Positions 1-7,676 are shown, counted from the first letter of the stretch. The stretch: DNA of 64,000 nucleotides from Formosa sp. L2A11 (GCF_009796865.1 NZ_CP047028.1:62001-126000), one strand, 5' to 3'. A program made the numbers and translations. The notes: generated by a model not told the origin, from the sequence alone.

Positions 1-156
1 GAAACAAAGATTAAGTCCAATCCTGAGGTAATGGGTAATTACCAAAAGCGAAATATGCTAAAGGATGGAAAGACCAATAGATTATTAAATAGCAGACACT
101 TTGCCTTTAACGTGGATTACCCATCAAGGGGATTCAAAGACGTGATTGCAAAATAA
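1..156 (+). CDS. C-terminal end of an unrecognised protein (partial)
   Basis: An open frame enters from the left edge and stops with TAA at 154-156, giving the last 51 residues of a protein. The fragment is hydrophilic and basic, with KRNMLKDGKTNRLL in the middle and a tail reading FNVDYPSRGFKDVIAK. It reads like real protein rather than chance translation. I do not recognise the family. A hairpin with a T-tract follows at 170-205, which fits the end of a transcription unit. It probably belongs to the same accessory island as the genes to its right. Confidence 0.55.
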   Translation, partial: ETKIKSNPEVMGNYQKRNMLKDGKTNRLLNSRHFAFNVDYPSRGFKDVIAK

Positions 157-169
157 TTGTGGTAAAATT

Positions 170-205
170 AGGAATTGACATATCATGTGTTGATTCCTTT
201 TTTTT
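170..205 (+). terminator. Hairpin with T-tract after the partial gene
   Basis: AGGAAT (170-175) pairs with ATTCCT (193-198), with weaker inner pairing, and is followed by a run of T. It lies 14 bases after the stop of the leftmost gene. Confidence 0.5.
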
Positions 206-618
206 ACCTGTATGATTGAGAATAATACATTTTGATAAATTAACTTAATGAAATGATTTATCTCTCTTCATAAAGCCTAATACTTTAAATAATTGATTGT
301 TTTTAAATGTTTTTACAAAGGTATTTATCAAACTTGGATAAGTATATCATTTTGAAAATACAATTCAGTAAAACGCTTTATAACAGATATTTGACAAGGT
401 TTTTCAGAATAAAAAATCAGTATAAAAGCACTAAAAAATTTCGTTGAAATCAACCGATTACATGTATTTGGTGATATTCAATGGATTGTCTTTAATCATA
501 AAAACAAAATACTTTAACTAAAGGTTATCATTGTCAATTTGATTATTAATAATAATCAGTACATTTAACAAAAGAGAATAATTAGGCAAAATTATAACTA
601 CTATTTTAATATTAATAA
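206..618. other. AT-rich intergenic stretch
   Basis: No convincing gene is seen here. A minus-strand -7-like box (CAAAGGTA at 316-323, reading TACCTTTG) is present, but the only ORF below it is eight codons long. The stretch must also contain the promoter of the coupled pair starting at 619; no strong TAnnTTTG box was found for it. Confidence 0.4.
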
Positions 619-1575
619 ATGTCAAACGAAGTAATAAGATTTCATTTCTACTCATTAAGGTTTACCCCATACTCTGATTTAACACCTGAACACACTAGCT
701 CTTCAATACTAAAAGATGTTATTATGTTCCTTACAAACGAATTAAAAGACGGAAAAGGTTATCTAATTGACAAGAATCGAAATAGACAGAAAGATGGCCC
801 GAGAGAATTATTTATGACAAGTGCTGTTTTCATGCACAAAGAAAAAAGAATTAGATGTTCTTTTGCTCTTTTGCGTTCTGGAAGAATCCCTAAAATAAAG
901 CCAGCCGATAAATTTGAATTAGTACCAATTGAAACTCTAGGTTCTATCGCAGAGGAAACTCATTTTTATATTGATTACAGTCGCAACTATGCAGTCGTGT
1001 GCATTGAATACAATCATTATGGACCGAGAATGTCTGATGTTGAGTATTATTTAAGAAATGTTGCAAAAGATAAGTTAAAACTTTCTAAAGCACTTGAAGT
1101 CAATTTATATATGACAAATACAATTGATAAGACTTTAGAAAACCTCAGAAATGTATTGAATATGCAAATTAAAATTCAACCCAATAAAATACCTCAAATG
1201 GATAATGACATTAAAGGTCAATTTTTTACAGGAATTAATACAATTGGCAATAGGTTAAAACCAAATTTTATAAAAGTGGAAACCTACTTCCAAACACCAG
1301 GTAGTAATGTAGAAAGTAAGGGATTAAATAAAGAAGCTAATTCTATGGTAGAAACTTTACTCAATAAATTTAAAACCCGCCCTTTTAACATTGATTGTTT
1401 TGACGATTTTGTCGTAAAGTATGAGGATAAGGAAGGTAATGAGGAAATATTTAACCTTTTAAAAGGTAAAAAAGAGTTAGAATACGACGTTGATATGAAG
1501 GCAATAAGCAAAAAACGCCAATTGTACGAATTGGTCGAAAAAGATTTTGATGAATTTATGATAACATTCAATTAA
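619..1575 (+). CDS. Hypothetical protein, first gene of a coupled two-gene module
   Basis: A 318-residue protein with no signal peptide or membrane segment, so probably cytoplasmic. I do not recognise its family. It begins with alternating beta-like segments (IRFHFYSLRF) and has a central part rich in charged helices. It ends in an acidic, aromatic tail (DFDEFMITFN). Its stop codon overlaps the start of the next gene (TAATG at 1573-1577), so the two are very likely co-translated. The next gene encodes a small membrane protein. A soluble protein coupled to a membrane protein, beside a HEPN protein and recombinases, is an arrangement common in phage-defence modules. That role is inference only. 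Confidence 0.75.
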   Translation: MSNEVIRFHFYSLRFTPYSDLTPEHTSSSILKDVIMFLTNELKDGKGYLIDKNRNRQKDGPRELFMTSAVFMHKEKRIRCSFALLRSGRIPKIKPADKFELVPIETLGSIAEETHFYIDYSRNYAVVCIEYNHYGPRMSDVEYYLRNVAKDKLKLSKALEVNLYMTNTIDKTLENLRNVLNMQIKIQPNKIPQMDNDIKGQFFTGINTIGNRLKPNFIKVETYFQTPGSNVESKGLNKEANSMVETLLNKFKTRPFNIDCFDDFVVKYEDKEGNEEIFNLLKGKKELEYDVDMKAISKKRQLYELVEKDFDEFMITFN

Positions 1576-2066
1576 TGATTTTAGACCTCTACTTTAAAAG
1601 GCCGATATTTTACGATTATATAATAGCTATTATAACAATTTCTTTTATATATATAATTGAAGTAAAAACTTGTTTTACTTTGCCAAAGTATGAACGTATA
1701 TTAACAATTTCTTCCGATTTATCAAATATAAGTTTTACTGCTGCGGGGTTTATTCTAACACTTTTAACAGTATTGATTACTTTTAAAAGTAGTTCAACAA
1801 TTTCAAAAAATAATTATAAAGAAGATGAATCTTTGTTCAATTTGTTTTTCGTTTCGAGTCTATATTTTCAGACAGTAAAAATTTTAAAGAACTGTATTAA
1901 GTCCTTAATTTTTATTTCTTTTATAGGTTACTCCCTAAAACTTGGATTACCCAAAAGTTATCTCACTTATATATTTTATTTTAATATTCTTGCCCTTATA
2001 GTAATAGTTCTAACTTTATATAGATGTTTATTATTACTTACAAAAATATTAAAAATGCAGGAGTGA
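1575..2066 (+). CDS. Small multi-pass membrane protein coupled to the 318-aa protein
   Basis: A 163-residue protein with about four hydrophobic segments: roughly residues 13-29 (YIIAIITISFIYIIEV), 52-70 (FTAAGFILTLLTVLI), 108-125 and 132-155. Between the second and third lies a hydrophilic stretch (KSSSTISKNNYKEDE). It shares one base with the upstream stop codon, which indicates translational coupling. The family is not recognised. If the pair is a defence module, this would be the membrane-acting partner; nothing in the sequence proves that. Confidence 0.72.
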   Translation: MILDLYFKRPIFYDYIIAIITISFIYIIEVKTCFTLPKYERILTISSDLSNISFTAAGFILTLLTVLITFKSSSTISKNNYKEDESLFNLFFVSSLYFQTVKILKNCIKSLIFISFIGYSLKLGLPKSYLTYIFYFNILALIVIVLTLYRCLLLLTKILKMQE

Positions 2067-2108
2067 GATTTACTTTTCCTCTTAAACCAATTATACCGAA
2101 TAAAAAAA

Positions 2109-2786
2109 ATGAATACACAAGAGAAATTGATTAAAAAACTCGAGGATTTACTTAATTTATCTCATAATTTATTGTCTAATATAACAGTAACAAAAAGCCA
2201 GTTTAACGACGGCTATGTAGATTCGGGAGGGTTTATAAAATTTAAAACCGCATCTCAATCATTTATAATCAACCTTTATCCTAATAAACATCCCTTCTTT
2301 ACTGAGTTTTCTAGGCTTTGTATTAGACCAACACCCCACTCTGTGGAATGTGGTGTTGGAATATTGGAAGCTATAAAGGACGAGATTGAAAATGGTTGGT
2401 TGAATACTATTAAGGGAATCGTCTCTGCAGAAATCTTTACAGATTTCATTGAGGCAGCTGAACATTTATTAGAACAAGATTATAAAGACCCAGCTGCTGT
2501 TATGATTGGTAGTGTTCTTGAAGAGCACTTGAGACAACTTTGCTATAAAAATGGAATAGATACAACTGTTGAGAAACACGGGAAACAAATTCCTAAAAGA
2601 GCCGATTTACTAAACGCTGAACTATCAAAATCATTTATATATAATAAACTTGACCAAAAAAACATTATTGCTTGGTTAGATTTAAGAAATCATGCCGCTC
2701 ATGGTAACTATTCAAACTATACGAAAGACCAAGTTAAAATTATGCTTAATGGGGTAATGGATTTTATAGCTAGAAACGGTATATAA
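2109..2786 (+). CDS. HEPN-like protein with RX4H motif
   Basis: A 225-residue soluble protein. The C-terminal half looks like a HEPN-type helical domain: a helix at about 128-146 (AAVMIGSVLEEHLRQLC), then LDLRNHAAHGNY near 191-201. R193 to H198 forms the R-X4-H signature seen in HEPN ribonucleases and toxins. The N-terminal ~100 residues do not resemble anything I know. HEPN proteins are common in abortive-infection and toxin-antitoxin loci, and the neighbours here fit that setting. It could equally be a non-catalytic HEPN relative. It starts 42 bases after the membrane-protein gene and may be in the same transcript. Confidence 0.72.
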   Translation: MNTQEKLIKKLEDLLNLSHNLLSNITVTKSQFNDGYVDSGGFIKFKTASQSFIINLYPNKHPFFTEFSRLCIRPTPHSVECGVGILEAIKDEIENGWLNTIKGIVSAEIFTDFIEAAEHLLEQDYKDPAAVMIGSVLEEHLRQLCYKNGIDTTVEKHGKQIPKRADLLNAELSKSFIYNKLDQKNIIAWLDLRNHAAHGNYSNYTKDQVKIMLNGVMDFIARNGI

Positions 2787-2874
2787 AAATTTTTGAAGAG
2801 CATTTTTTTATATTCAATAATTAATTCTAATAAAGAAAAATCTTACTAATACATTCTACTAAAAAAGTAAAACT

Positions 2875-3102
2875 ATGACACTACTAGAACTTGGTTCAAA
2901 ACTTAGGGAGAACTACGATAAAGCACAAAAAGGAAATAAAGCATTAGCTATTTACCTATTTGGAATACAATATGCAAAAGAAATTAGAGGTAGCGAATAT
3001 TCAATATTAGACATTTTAAAACAAGCAAATCTTCCCAAAGGTTATAATTCAATAATTAATGCAAGTATTAAATTAAGTGATTACGTGACTTTAAATAAAT
3101 AA
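2875..3102 (+). CDS. Small HTH-like domain protein
   Basis: A 75-residue, mostly helical protein. The pattern (LGSKLRENYDKAQKG, then LFGIQYAKEI, then ILDILKQANLPKGYNSIINASIKL) resembles small 'HTH-like' proteins that I recall from accessory regions, often near restriction systems. That family match is from memory and moderate. It lies 88 bases after the HEPN gene in the same direction and ends exactly next to the stop of the minus-strand recombinase. It could be a regulator or antidote for the HEPN protein; that is inference. Confidence 0.6.
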   Translation: MTLLELGSKLRENYDKAQKGNKALAIYLFGIQYAKEIRGSEYSILDILKQANLPKGYNSIINASIKLSDYVTLNK

Positions 3103-3729
3103 TCAAACAGCATTTTCTAACCTTGTTTTTACTTTCTTGATTGTTACAAATGATTTCCCCGTATACTTAGAAATTTTATTAATAGATAAGCCATCTTTTA
3201 GAAGTTCTACGACATCTTTATGACGATTGAAATACTTATCATCTGATATTGTAGCACCTACCTTACGACCTTTATAAACGCCTTTTGCTTTAGCTATATT
3301 AATACCTTGTTTTTGACGTTCCTTAATAGCTTCAATTTCTAATCCAGCTACCGAACCAAGTAAATCGATAATCATTTTTGCGATACTATTCATAGAGCCA
3401 TCATCATTCAATAATTCCATTCTGATGTTCTCCGCAAATATTTGCACACCATTTTCGATGAACCAATTAAGTTGTTTCTGCATTTCAACAACATTTCTCC
3501 CTAATCTGTCGACTGAATGAATAATGACGTAATTGATTTTTCCGTCTTGAATATCTTTAATTAATCTCTTTCCCGCTGGTCTTTCGTTGAATGGAATTAA
3601 ACCAGATATCTTATCCTCATATAGCTTTACGTTATCATCTGTTTTTAGCTGTCTCCCTACATTTTGTTCCACAGTTGACACTCTAATGTATTTTGCTTTT
3701 TTAACGGCGTTTAAAACTTGATTTTCCAT
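3103..3729 (-). CDS. Serine recombinase (resolvase/invertase type)
   Basis: A 208-residue site-specific DNA recombinase. YIRVSTVEQN near the N-terminus places the catalytic serine at residue 18. The catalytic core continues with VIIHSVDRLGRNVVEM and a long E-helix around 120-148. A helix-turn-helix follows the KGVYKGRK hinge (SINKISKYTGKSFVTIKKVKTR). Length and domain order are normal for the small resolvase/invertase group, so it is complete. It faces the 75-aa gene with no spacer between stop codons. An imperfect inverted repeat at 3821-3853 upstream could be its crossover or operator site. Confidence 0.93.
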   Translation of the reverse strand: MENQVLNAVKKAKYIRVSTVEQNVGRQLKTDDNVKLYEDKISGLIPFNERPAGKRLIKDIQDGKINYVIIHSVDRLGRNVVEMQKQLNWFIENGVQIFAENIRMELLNDDGSMNSIAKMIIDLLGSVAGLEIEAIKERQKQGINIAKAKGVYKGRKVGATISDDKYFNRHKDVVELLKDGLSINKISKYTGKSFVTIKKVKTRLENAV

Positions 3730-3820
3730 ATATAATTTATTAAGGTGTTAATCTTTAGATTCTTATACCCTAAATATACATATAACAGATAGTTTAAAAA
3801 ACGATTTTGTAAGAAAATAC

Positions 3821-3853
3821 ATCACCCATCATTACAAAATAATGACGAGTGAT
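3821..3853. repeat. Imperfect inverted repeat upstream of the serine recombinase
   Basis: Arms 3821-3834 and 3840-3853 match at 12 of 14 positions around a 5-base spacer. It lies between the zinc-finger gene and the recombinase gene, both on the minus strand. It could be a weak terminator, an operator or a recombination site. Confidence 0.5.
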
Positions 3854-3879
3854 TTTTGGTTACTAAAATTTTATAAATT

Positions 3880-4233
3880 TTATAATTTAACAAACTCAAA
3901 ATCAAATTTTCTCGGATATCTAATAAAACTCGGAGTCTCACCATTAATTTCCATTATATGAGAAAATCTATTTTCGATAAATAAAGCTACAGATTTATTA
4001 CTCCCGTTACTATATCTTAAACTAATTCTTTTATCAAAAACTCTTCCCTTACCATCAACACCCATTTCTATAGGTTCACTGAAATATTTCGGATTTTTCT
4101 TACAACTCGAGATATGATTTTCGATACCTCTTTTAGTTTTCATTAATTTACTACAGTGAGGACATTGAAAAGCTGAAACCTTTACACCCATTTCTTTTAC
4201 TTCTTTCCCTTCTTTTAATTCTAAATTTTTCAT
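3880..4233 (-). CDS. C2HC zinc-finger protein, hypothetical
   Basis: A 117-residue basic protein. Residues C24, C27, H40 and C44 (CPHC and then HISSC) form a likely zinc knuckle. The C-terminal half has beta-rich sequence ending FDFEFVKL. No named family is recognised. It lies upstream of and in the same direction as the serine recombinase, about 150 bases away, with its own -7-like box at 4286-4293. A DNA-binding role in the island, such as a regulator or recombination accessory factor, is plausible but unproven. Confidence 0.65.
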   Translation of the reverse strand: MKNLELKEGKEVKEMGVKVSAFQCPHCSKLMKTKRGIENHISSCKKNPKYFSEPIEMGVDGKGRVFDKRISLRYSNGSNKSVALFIENRFSHIMEINGETPSFIRYPRKFDFEFVKL

Positions 4234-4285
4234 AAAAAAATAAATTTTAAATTTAAAATAAACACTTCGTTGCGCTTACCGAGGA

Positions 4286-4293
4286 CAAAGGTA
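4286..4293 (-). promoter_or_regulatory. -7 box of the zinc-finger gene
   Basis: CAAAGGTA on the plus strand reads TACCTTTG on the minus strand, matching the Bacteroidota TAnnTTTG box, 53 bases before the start codon at 4233. Confidence 0.5.
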
Positions 4294-4387
4294 TCAGCAA
4301 CATGAAAAGAATCGATAAAATATAAGTGCCCTAAAAAATATAAAATAAGTAAAATTTCATAAAGTCAATTATAACAAGGGATTCAAT

Positions 4388-4436
4388 ATGCTATATATTA
4401 AAAAATATAAAAATTATCATATTTTATATATAGCAT
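4388..4436. repeat. Long AT-rich palindrome upstream of the recombinase-like gene
   Basis: ATGCTATATAT and AT-rich extension at 4388-4408 are mirrored by the reverse complement at 4419-4436, which ends ATATATAGCAT. It sits just before the -7 box at 4446-4453, where a repressor would block the -33 region. It may be an operator or an attachment/crossover site. Confidence 0.6.
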
Positions 4437-4445
4437 AAAATAAAC

Positions 4446-4453
4446 TATATTTG
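4446..4453 (+). promoter_or_regulatory. -7 box of the recombinase-like gene
   Basis: TATATTTG fits TAnnTTTG and lies 18 bases before the ATG at 4472, directly downstream of the palindrome. Confidence 0.55.
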
Positions 4454-4471
4454 ACCTAAATAACATACTTT

Positions 4472-5290
4472 ATGAAATCACGGGTAAGTTCAACAAGAGT
4501 AAATACTAATATCGTTCAGGGTAAAATATCATGTGCAGAATGCAATGAAATAATGCACCAAAAAGTAAATCAAAAAGCTAGAATTGACCTTTTTATTTGT
4601 AAAAATAAAGATTGTAAAAATACTGTTAACCGTTCGTGGTTATTTAAAATGATTCGACTAGCTATTGAACAACATGTAAATAAAGGGTATATCGATAATA
4701 AGATATATGAAAATGAAATTTTAAGAATACAGAAAGAATTAGAAGAAAGTTCAAATAATATTGAAAAGAAGAAAGCCGTTAAATTACGCTTATATATTGA
4801 TAAAGCTGAAATAATTAGTTCTATTGATAGGTCTGCTTATGATCAAGCTTTAAAGGAAAAAGAAAATGATTTAACTAAATTAAAAAGTAAACATTCAAAA
4901 CTAGCAGAACAATTACAATCGATTAAAGATGGTTTTAATTCTCGGAGAAAAAACTTTAGTAAATCATTAGATAAGTTTAAATTAGAAATTAAGGATATCT
5001 TACATTCAGTTCAGATAAATAAAGATGAAGCTATTATTAATATACATGGTTGGAGAATATACGATATCCCAAAACCTAACAACACTCATTTAGCTTGGAA
5101 TAAACGAGAGGAAAACAAATTTGATATATATAGTTTACCTCTATGTAGATATGATACTGGCGATGAAAATTTAGACATGCTCGTTCATCAAGAAATAAAC
5201 CCTAATTACGAAAATGAGCTTGATGAATATTTTCAATCAGAAGATTATAAAAGTAAAATAAAGGGTGTTAGCTCTTTAGGTTCTAATTAA
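4472..5290 (+). CDS. Recombinase zinc-ribbon/coiled-coil protein without catalytic domain
   Basis: A 272-residue protein that resembles only the C-terminal part of large serine recombinases. A zinc beta-ribbon has C21, C24, C43 and C48 (CAEC and CKNKDC). A charged coiled coil follows from about residue 70 to 175, then a short beta-rich tail. The resolvase catalytic domain and the recombinase domain that normally precede the ribbon are absent. The gene nevertheless has its own start, -7 box and upstream palindrome, so it may be a functional stand-alone protein rather than debris. Possible roles are an accessory or directionality factor, or a truncated integrase; neither is shown. It ends 3 bases from the opposing gene. 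Confidence 0.75.
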   Translation: MKSRVSSTRVNTNIVQGKISCAECNEIMHQKVNQKARIDLFICKNKDCKNTVNRSWLFKMIRLAIEQHVNKGYIDNKIYENEILRIQKELEESSNNIEKKKAVKLRLYIDKAEIISSIDRSAYDQALKEKENDLTKLKSKHSKLAEQLQSIKDGFNSRRKNFSKSLDKFKLEIKDILHSVQINKDEAIINIHGWRIYDIPKPNNTHLAWNKREENKFDIYSLPLCRYDTGDENLDMLVHQEINPNYENELDEYFQSEDYKSKIKGVSSLGSN

Positions 5291-5293
5291 AAA

Positions 5294-6139
5294 TTATTTA
5301 AAATCCCAGCTTGAAGAATTATTAACTAAAAAATGTGAAGCATACTTATCCCAGAAATATTTTCCTTTTTTTGTTAGACTGAAATTATAATAACCACCTG
5401 ATAATTTTGATTTTGCTAATTTTTCATATTCAAATTTCTCAGCCATATTGGAATCCATAAGTTCTCGTTTTATTCTCTCTTCAAAGAGTGAACTATAGCC
5501 TACTAATTTAAATTTCGGAAATAAAATAGACTTTTTAAACAATTCATATTCATTATCAAATTCCCTTTTTTCTTCATTGGAAACCAAGCGTTCTTCTACT
5601 TTTGTTTGAATTGCATAAATGTCATTATTTTTCCTATCAAGGTTACTTTTTAATTGCTTAACCTCGTTCTCCCTTTTTCCTAATTCAATATTTAGATTTT
5701 CGATTTTATCATTTAATTCTTGAGTTTCTTTATAATCAGCCTTAACATTTTCTAATATTAAACTTCTTCTTGTTATTTCAATACTTCGTTCAATTCTTTC
5801 TAAATCAGATTGCTTCTTATTATTTAACCTTTCTCTAATTGCTTTTATATACAGTTCCTCAAATAACCACATTAAATAAGGTAATACTATTATATAGATT
5901 AATGCAAAAAGCAAAGGATATATTAACGTATTTGTAATTGGCGAGAAGTATTGGGAAATTACTTGAATTCTTGACTCAATAGTATCTTTAGATAGGATGA
6001 TATAAATAATAGGTTTCCAATTAAAGACAATCCAAGCAAATATAAATGAACCTATAAACGGGTTTTTTAATCTCTCTTTTGTAACATCTTTAAATGAATT
6101 TAGAATCTCTGTCATGCTAATTTTTATTATATATTTCAA
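5294..6139 (-). CDS. Membrane protein with long coiled coil, hypothetical
   Basis: A 281-residue protein. Two hydrophobic segments (about 28-50, FIGSFIFAWIVFNWKPIIYIIL, and 72-94, LIYPLLFALIYIIVLPYLMWLF) precede a long charged coiled coil from about 100 to 190. A soluble C-terminal domain with an FSLTKKGKYFWDKYA segment looks like a winged-helix end. An internal ATG at 6115 (MTEILNSFKDVTKERLKNP) may be the real start, as that sequence looks like the natural N-terminus. Its function is not known. It is the last island gene before truncated comM and converges on the recombinase-like gene. A membrane-anchored sensor with a coiled coil would fit a defence role, by inference. Confidence 0.68.
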   Translation of the reverse strand: MKYIIKISMTEILNSFKDVTKERLKNPFIGSFIFAWIVFNWKPIIYIILSKDTIESRIQVISQYFSPITNTLIYPLLFALIYIIVLPYLMWLFEELYIKAIRERLNNKKQSDLERIERSIEITRRSLILENVKADYKETQELNDKIENLNIELGKRENEVKQLKSNLDRKNNDIYAIQTKVEERLVSNEEKREFDNEYELFKKSILFPKFKLVGYSSLFEERIKRELMDSNMAEKFEYEKLAKSKLSGGYYNFSLTKKGKYFWDKYASHFLVNNSSSWDFK

Positions 6140-6224
6140 AGTAAACTACTTTAAGCTAAACATCATGTTTAAAATCATTGATTTACTCAACAAGTTTTCA
6201 ACAAAAAATCTCGTATTTTATCAA

Positions 6225-7676
6225 CTATATATAGAAAAGTTTATTATTTAAAATACGGTCGTAGGCCCGAGCAGACAAGTTTAAACGCTCCATAGCAGTT
6301 TTTAATAACAATTTGGAAGTCTCGTCCATTTTACAATAAATACGAATATGTTTTGTATTCATTTGTGCATTATAATGTACGTTCTCGATATCTTTAAACC
6401 GTTCTGTTTGGCGTTCTCTTGCTTTGGTTACGCGTTCTCGAATAATAACCGAAGATTCTCCTTTTCGGTCTTCAGAAAGCTTTTCAAAAGGCACAGGAGT
6501 TACTTCTATATGAATATCTATACGATCTAATAAAGGCCCAGAAATCTTGCCTAAATACCGTTGCATTTCTGATGCAGAAGAAGTCACTGGCGCACTTGGA
6601 TCGTTAAAATAACCACTCGGACTCGGGTTCATACTCGCAACCAACATAAAACTGCTAGGATACGTTACAGTAAATTTTGCTCTAGAAATAGTCACTTCCC
6701 GATCTTCTAGTGGTTGACGCATCACTTCTAAAACATCGCGTTTAAATTCTGGTAATTCATCTAAAAATAAGACGCCATTATGCGATAGAGATATTTCTCC
6801 GGGTTGCGGATAACTTCCGCCGCCTACAAGTGCAACATTAGAAATTGTGTGATGTGGACTTCTAAACGGGCGCTGAGACATTAATCCCAAATGGGCTTTT
6901 ACACGACCAACTACAGAATGAATTTTAGTCGTTTCTAAAGCTTCATGCAACGTCATTGGTGGTAAAATAGAAGGTAAACGCTTTGCTAACATGGTTTTTC
7001 CAGATCCTGGCGGACCTATTAATATAATATTATGGCCACCGGCTGCGGCAATTTCCATACAGCGTTTTATACTTTCCTGACCTTTAACATCTGCAAAGTC
7101 GAATTCTGGAAAATCTAAGTTCTTATAAAATTCTTCTCGCGTATTAATTACGGTTTGTTCCAAAGGTTTTCCCTCTTTAAAGAAATCGATAACGTCTTTA
7201 ATAGACGCGACACCAAACACTTTTAAATCGTTTACTATTGCTGCTTCTTTAGCATTTTGAATGGGTAAGATAAACCCCTTAAATCCTTCTTTTCTTGCCT
7301 GTAAAGCAATAGGCAAAGCTCCTTTTATGGGTTGTAATGTCCCGTCTAAAGACAGTTCTCCCATAATAATATAGTCTTCTAAACCTTCAGCAGGAATTTG
7401 TTTTGTGGCGGCTAGAATTCCTAAAGCAAGTGTTAAATCGTATGCAGAACCTTCCTTACGTAAATCTGCAGGAGACATGTTTATAATGATTTTCTTACCT
7501 GGAATTTTATAACCATTGTTTTGTAGCGCGGCGGCAATTCTGAAGTTACTTTCCTTAATGGCATTGTCTGGCAAACCTACCAAATGGTAACCAATACCAG
7601 AATCTACATTTACTTCTACCATAATGGTTGTAGCATCTACACCAAAGACTGCGCTTCCAAATACTTTTTTGAGCAT
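6225..7676 (-). CDS. comM: ComM/YifB AAA+ ATPase, C-terminus replaced at the island edge
   Basis: A Mg-chelatase-like AAA+ protein of the ComM/YifB family, a helicase that promotes branch migration during natural transformation in other bacteria. The N-terminal domain (1-190) is intact. Walker A is GPPGSGKT at 221-228 and Walker B GVLFLDELP at 301-309. The frame follows the family up to NLSARAYDRIL near residue 476, then reads NNKLFYI and stops. Flavobacterial homologues, as I remember them, continue about 27 residues (KVSRTIADLEGS...). The C-terminal helices of the Mg_chelatase_C domain are therefore lost. The change coincides with the start of the island, so integration into the comM 3' end is the likely cause. 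The truncated protein may or may not work. Confidence 0.93.
   Translation of the reverse strand: MLKKVFGSAVFGVDATTIMVEVNVDSGIGYHLVGLPDNAIKESNFRIAAALQNNGYKIPGKKIIINMSPADLRKEGSAYDLTLALGILAATKQIPAEGLEDYIIMGELSLDGTLQPIKGALPIALQARKEGFKGFILPIQNAKEAAIVNDLKVFGVASIKDVIDFFKEGKPLEQTVINTREEFYKNLDFPEFDFADVKGQESIKRCMEIAAAGGHNIILIGPPGSGKTMLAKRLPSILPPMTLHEALETTKIHSVVGRVKAHLGLMSQRPFRSPHHTISNVALVGGGSYPQPGEISLSHNGVLFLDELPEFKRDVLEVMRQPLEDREVTISRAKFTVTYPSSFMLVASMNPSPSGYFNDPSAPVTSSASEMQRYLGKISGPLLDRIDIHIEVTPVPFEKLSEDRKGESSVIIRERVTKARERQTERFKDIENVHYNAQMNTKHIRIYCKMDETSKLLLKTAMERLNLSARAYDRILNNKLFYI

Noticed and set aside
1284-1571. 95-codon minus-strand ORF opposite the 318-aa gene
   Set aside because: Serine-rich shadow of the plus-strand gene, whose frame is supported by the coupled neighbour.
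619-2066. Naming the gene pair a Kiwa system
   Set aside because: Only the soluble-plus-membrane layout is alike. Gene order differs and no KwaA/KwaB-type sequence motif can be pointed to.
3103-5290. The serine recombinase and the zinc-ribbon protein as two halves of one split large integrase
   Set aside because: The 208-aa protein is a complete small resolvase with its own HTH, is on the opposite strand, and is separated by another gene.
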